From: Tamarix chinensis
Taxonomy: Eukaryota; Streptophyta; Magnoliopsida; Caryophyllales; Tamaricaceae
Length of the DNA: 64,000 nt
NCBI GenBank assembly: GCA_030549775.1
Contig: CM060173.1
Location: 3,618,501-3,682,500 of the forward strand
Direction of reading: 5' to 3'
Part shown: piece by piece, positions 61,990 to 64,000 of the stretch
How the letters are laid out: every line of letters begins with the position of its first letter
Position numbering within the stretch: position 1 is the first letter of the stretch
Translations under genes and position numbers: made by a program
The notes under the pieces: model-generated
The model's database searches: none
The model's input: only the letters and a program-made list of their open reading frames with translations
Told to the model about the DNA's origin: nothing

Positions 61990-62170
61990 CATGAACAATG
62001 TTTTTATTTAACTATCGTATTTATGCATTTTGATTTCTTGTTGTTGGGATTTTGTAAGTTGATTATCTTAAACTATGTGGTTGATCAGGCCAAACTACAC
62101 ATTCTTAAATACGGCAAAGAGGAAGAATGTAACTCACAATAGTAAAACTCATTAGGATTTTGAGGGCGAT

Positions 62171-64000
62171 TGTAAAACCCTAAAATTTTGCTAAACCTAA
62201 TATCCTATAACTAATACCTTAATCTAATTCTAATATTGAAAAAAATTTATTTTAGCCTTACCCAAATATTTTAATCCCAAAATCTTAATCTAGTTCAAAT
62301 CTTTGACCCGGATAAATTATATTTCATAACCCGACCTTAATTCTAATAGATTTATATCTTTAATCCTACCTAATTTAGCTAATCAAAAATTAATCTAATA
62401 CTAACCTTAATACTTTTTCCTTTTCTATCTCCTTTTCCTTTTCCTATCCGCAGCTATTCTTGTGTATGTGTTTTTTTCTTTTCCGCAACACACCATCATC
62501 ACTCTCAACCATCACCTCCCGCCACTTTCGTTGAAAAATTTCCCCTGCCATTCTCATCACCATCGTTATCCCTTGCCACTCCCTCGTGCTACTACTGTTC
62601 CCATCGTCACCTCCTACATCCCCTATTATACACACACACACACACACACATACTACTCTCTTATCTCTCCCACCCTCATTTATTTGCATCATTTAATATC
62701 CTAAATTCTATCAAAATCTCCCTACCCGAGCCACCTCTCCATCTCTTCTTTTTCTCCTTCTTCTTCCTCAGCTGCTATTGCTCTATATCATGCGTCGAGC
62801 ACCACCATCACCACCACTCACCACCACAACCACCAAAAACTGCCTAAATCTTGGTGGATCAACCATCTCAACCACCCCATCACTCCCTTCCATTATCGTC
62901 GTTTGTCGCTATCCACCGTCGCCATTTTCCCCTCTTATTTCCTTTTATCTAGTGCATTTTTGTGAGGCGTACGACCTCTTACACGGTTGTGCACCTCTAT
63001 TTTTCTTTGTATCACGCCTGTTCATGCTAGCACGATTCACCCGTGCATACTCACATAGCTCATGCATTGTCTTAGCACGCTTGTAGGTCCCTGTTTATTA
63101 TGACTTATGCATGCATTTTATGAGCACGGCTCTGCCTCTTCACACTGCATGTCCATGTAAGTTCCTAGATCTCAATCTGGGGTTACACCTCCTAGTGCAC
63201 ACACTTGTAGCCCCTTATTTTTGGTCGTGCACCTCCTTTTTTCACTCCCAAACATGACTAAAATTTCATTATAGCACCACCATGCCTTCCACCAAACTTC
63301 CACACAATTCAAGCTTCCTTTTGACCCTATTTATTTTCATTTTTACCCTTCTTTTCCTTAACTTTTCCCTTGATTATAATCTTCAATACTAATAGTGTAT
63401 TATCTTATTTTAGTAAGTAATTTTCCGACGATCTTAGAGGAGTAGGTTTAGGATTTACATGTATCGAGACATGTGTCTTTGTTGGTAAGGATACATTTTG
63501 TAGCTAGGACTTTCTGTGTATATGTATATGTATGTGCTTTTATGTTAGACATGTTATATGAATGATTCTATTCTATGATATGATATTTTGATAGTAACAA
63601 AATTTGGAAGTATATATTTAGGGAATAATTTTGGATATGGTATCTATGTAGAAAATTGAGGATTTATGTTCCGAATGGATATTGGAGATTTATATGAAAT
63701 GGTATTGAGATTTATAAAGTCTTGGGAGACTATAAACATTTTAACGATGTAAGTGTATGATGATCATTTGAGAGCAATTATGTGGTTATGATTATGTTAT
63801 TCAAATATATGTCTTGTATATCTATATGAGTCCTACATGATAATATGAAATTCACAATCAACTCTAATAATATAGTAATTATTTAAAGTGAAAGATCACA
63901 TGAGTCGGGCTGAGGTGTTTATATGGGTCCATTTCACCGGATAATAATAGTGGCTTAGGTGTGTTATCCCTAAGAGGTGCTTTAATCCGTTCCACTAGAG
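62171..64000 (+). mobile_element. LTR A2, copy 2, cut by the window end
   Basis: It starts TGTAAAACCCTAAAATTT as at 18203 and continues through the pyrimidine-rich leader and the start of its hairpin array (header near 63876) to the last base. The part after the B1 insertion point is outside the window. Confidence 0.75.

Larger units (their letters stand above)
44313..64000 (+). repeat. Large direct duplication, copy 2 (runs off the window)
   Basis: Near-identical to 1-20032. Differences cluster between about 44.6 and 47.2 kb: one 339-bp deletion at the MITE site and more than ten 1-2 base indels. Beyond that only a few changes are visible over 16 kb. The window ends about 100 bp before the place where B1 would be inserted in A2, so it is unknown whether copy 2 also carries B1. 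Confidence 0.97.

Overview
This is plant nuclear DNA, most likely from an angiosperm. It is AT-rich and packed with transposable elements of plant type: Copia retrotransposons, an En/Spm (CACTA) transposon, hAT-type MITEs and very long solo LTRs whose ends read TG...CA. I find no intact host gene, tRNA, rRNA or organellar insertion. The species cannot be named from the sequence alone.

The window is dominated by one large direct duplication. Bases 1-20032 reappear at 44313-64000, nearly identical and in the same orientation, about 44 kb apart. Copy 1 begins inside the 3' tail of a Copia element whose equivalent lies complete at 38.5-45.2 kb. The repeat unit therefore probably extends beyond both window edges: either a real tandem duplication of about 44 kb, or two haplotypes joined in the assembly. 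The largest difference is a 339-bp hAT MITE at 1231-1569. It is absent from copy 2, where a textbook hAT excision footprint remains (45537-45552).

Layout of the unit. 1-0.9 kb: Copia 3' tail and LTR. 1.2-1.6 kb: MITE (copy 1 only). 1.6-2.7 kb: a segment bounded by 18-bp direct repeats, with a third copy at 37.1-38.2 kb. 4.65-12.77 kb: a decayed CACTA element with a TNP2-like transposase pseudogene and a second En/Spm-type pseudogene. 12.9-15.9 kb: a 3.0-kb solo LTR (A1) with a GAAAA target duplication. 16.3-16.8 kb: a CACTA-like fragment. 18.2-26.6 kb: a related LTR (A2) split by a 5.6-kb solo LTR (B1; target duplication ACTAA). 27.4-33.9 kb: a 6.5-kb relative (B2; TAATG), itself split by a 1.46-kb solo LTR (ACCGG). 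35.0-35.5 kb: a second hAT-type MITE (ATTTTAAC). 38.5-45.2 kb: a chimeric Copia element in which gag, protease, integrase and most of the reverse transcriptase of one element are joined to the pre-RT region, reverse transcriptase and RNase H of another, with different LTRs at its two ends.

Nothing here works as a pathway; the interest lies in element structure and history. The best signals are the hAT footprint between near-identical copies, the double-RT Copia chimera, and an architecture shared by the A and B LTRs: a TATA box, a possible leader intron, and an array of roughly 50-60 bp units that each carry a CCAC...GTGG inverted repeat. All alignments were made by eye, so percent identities and some element ends are approximate.
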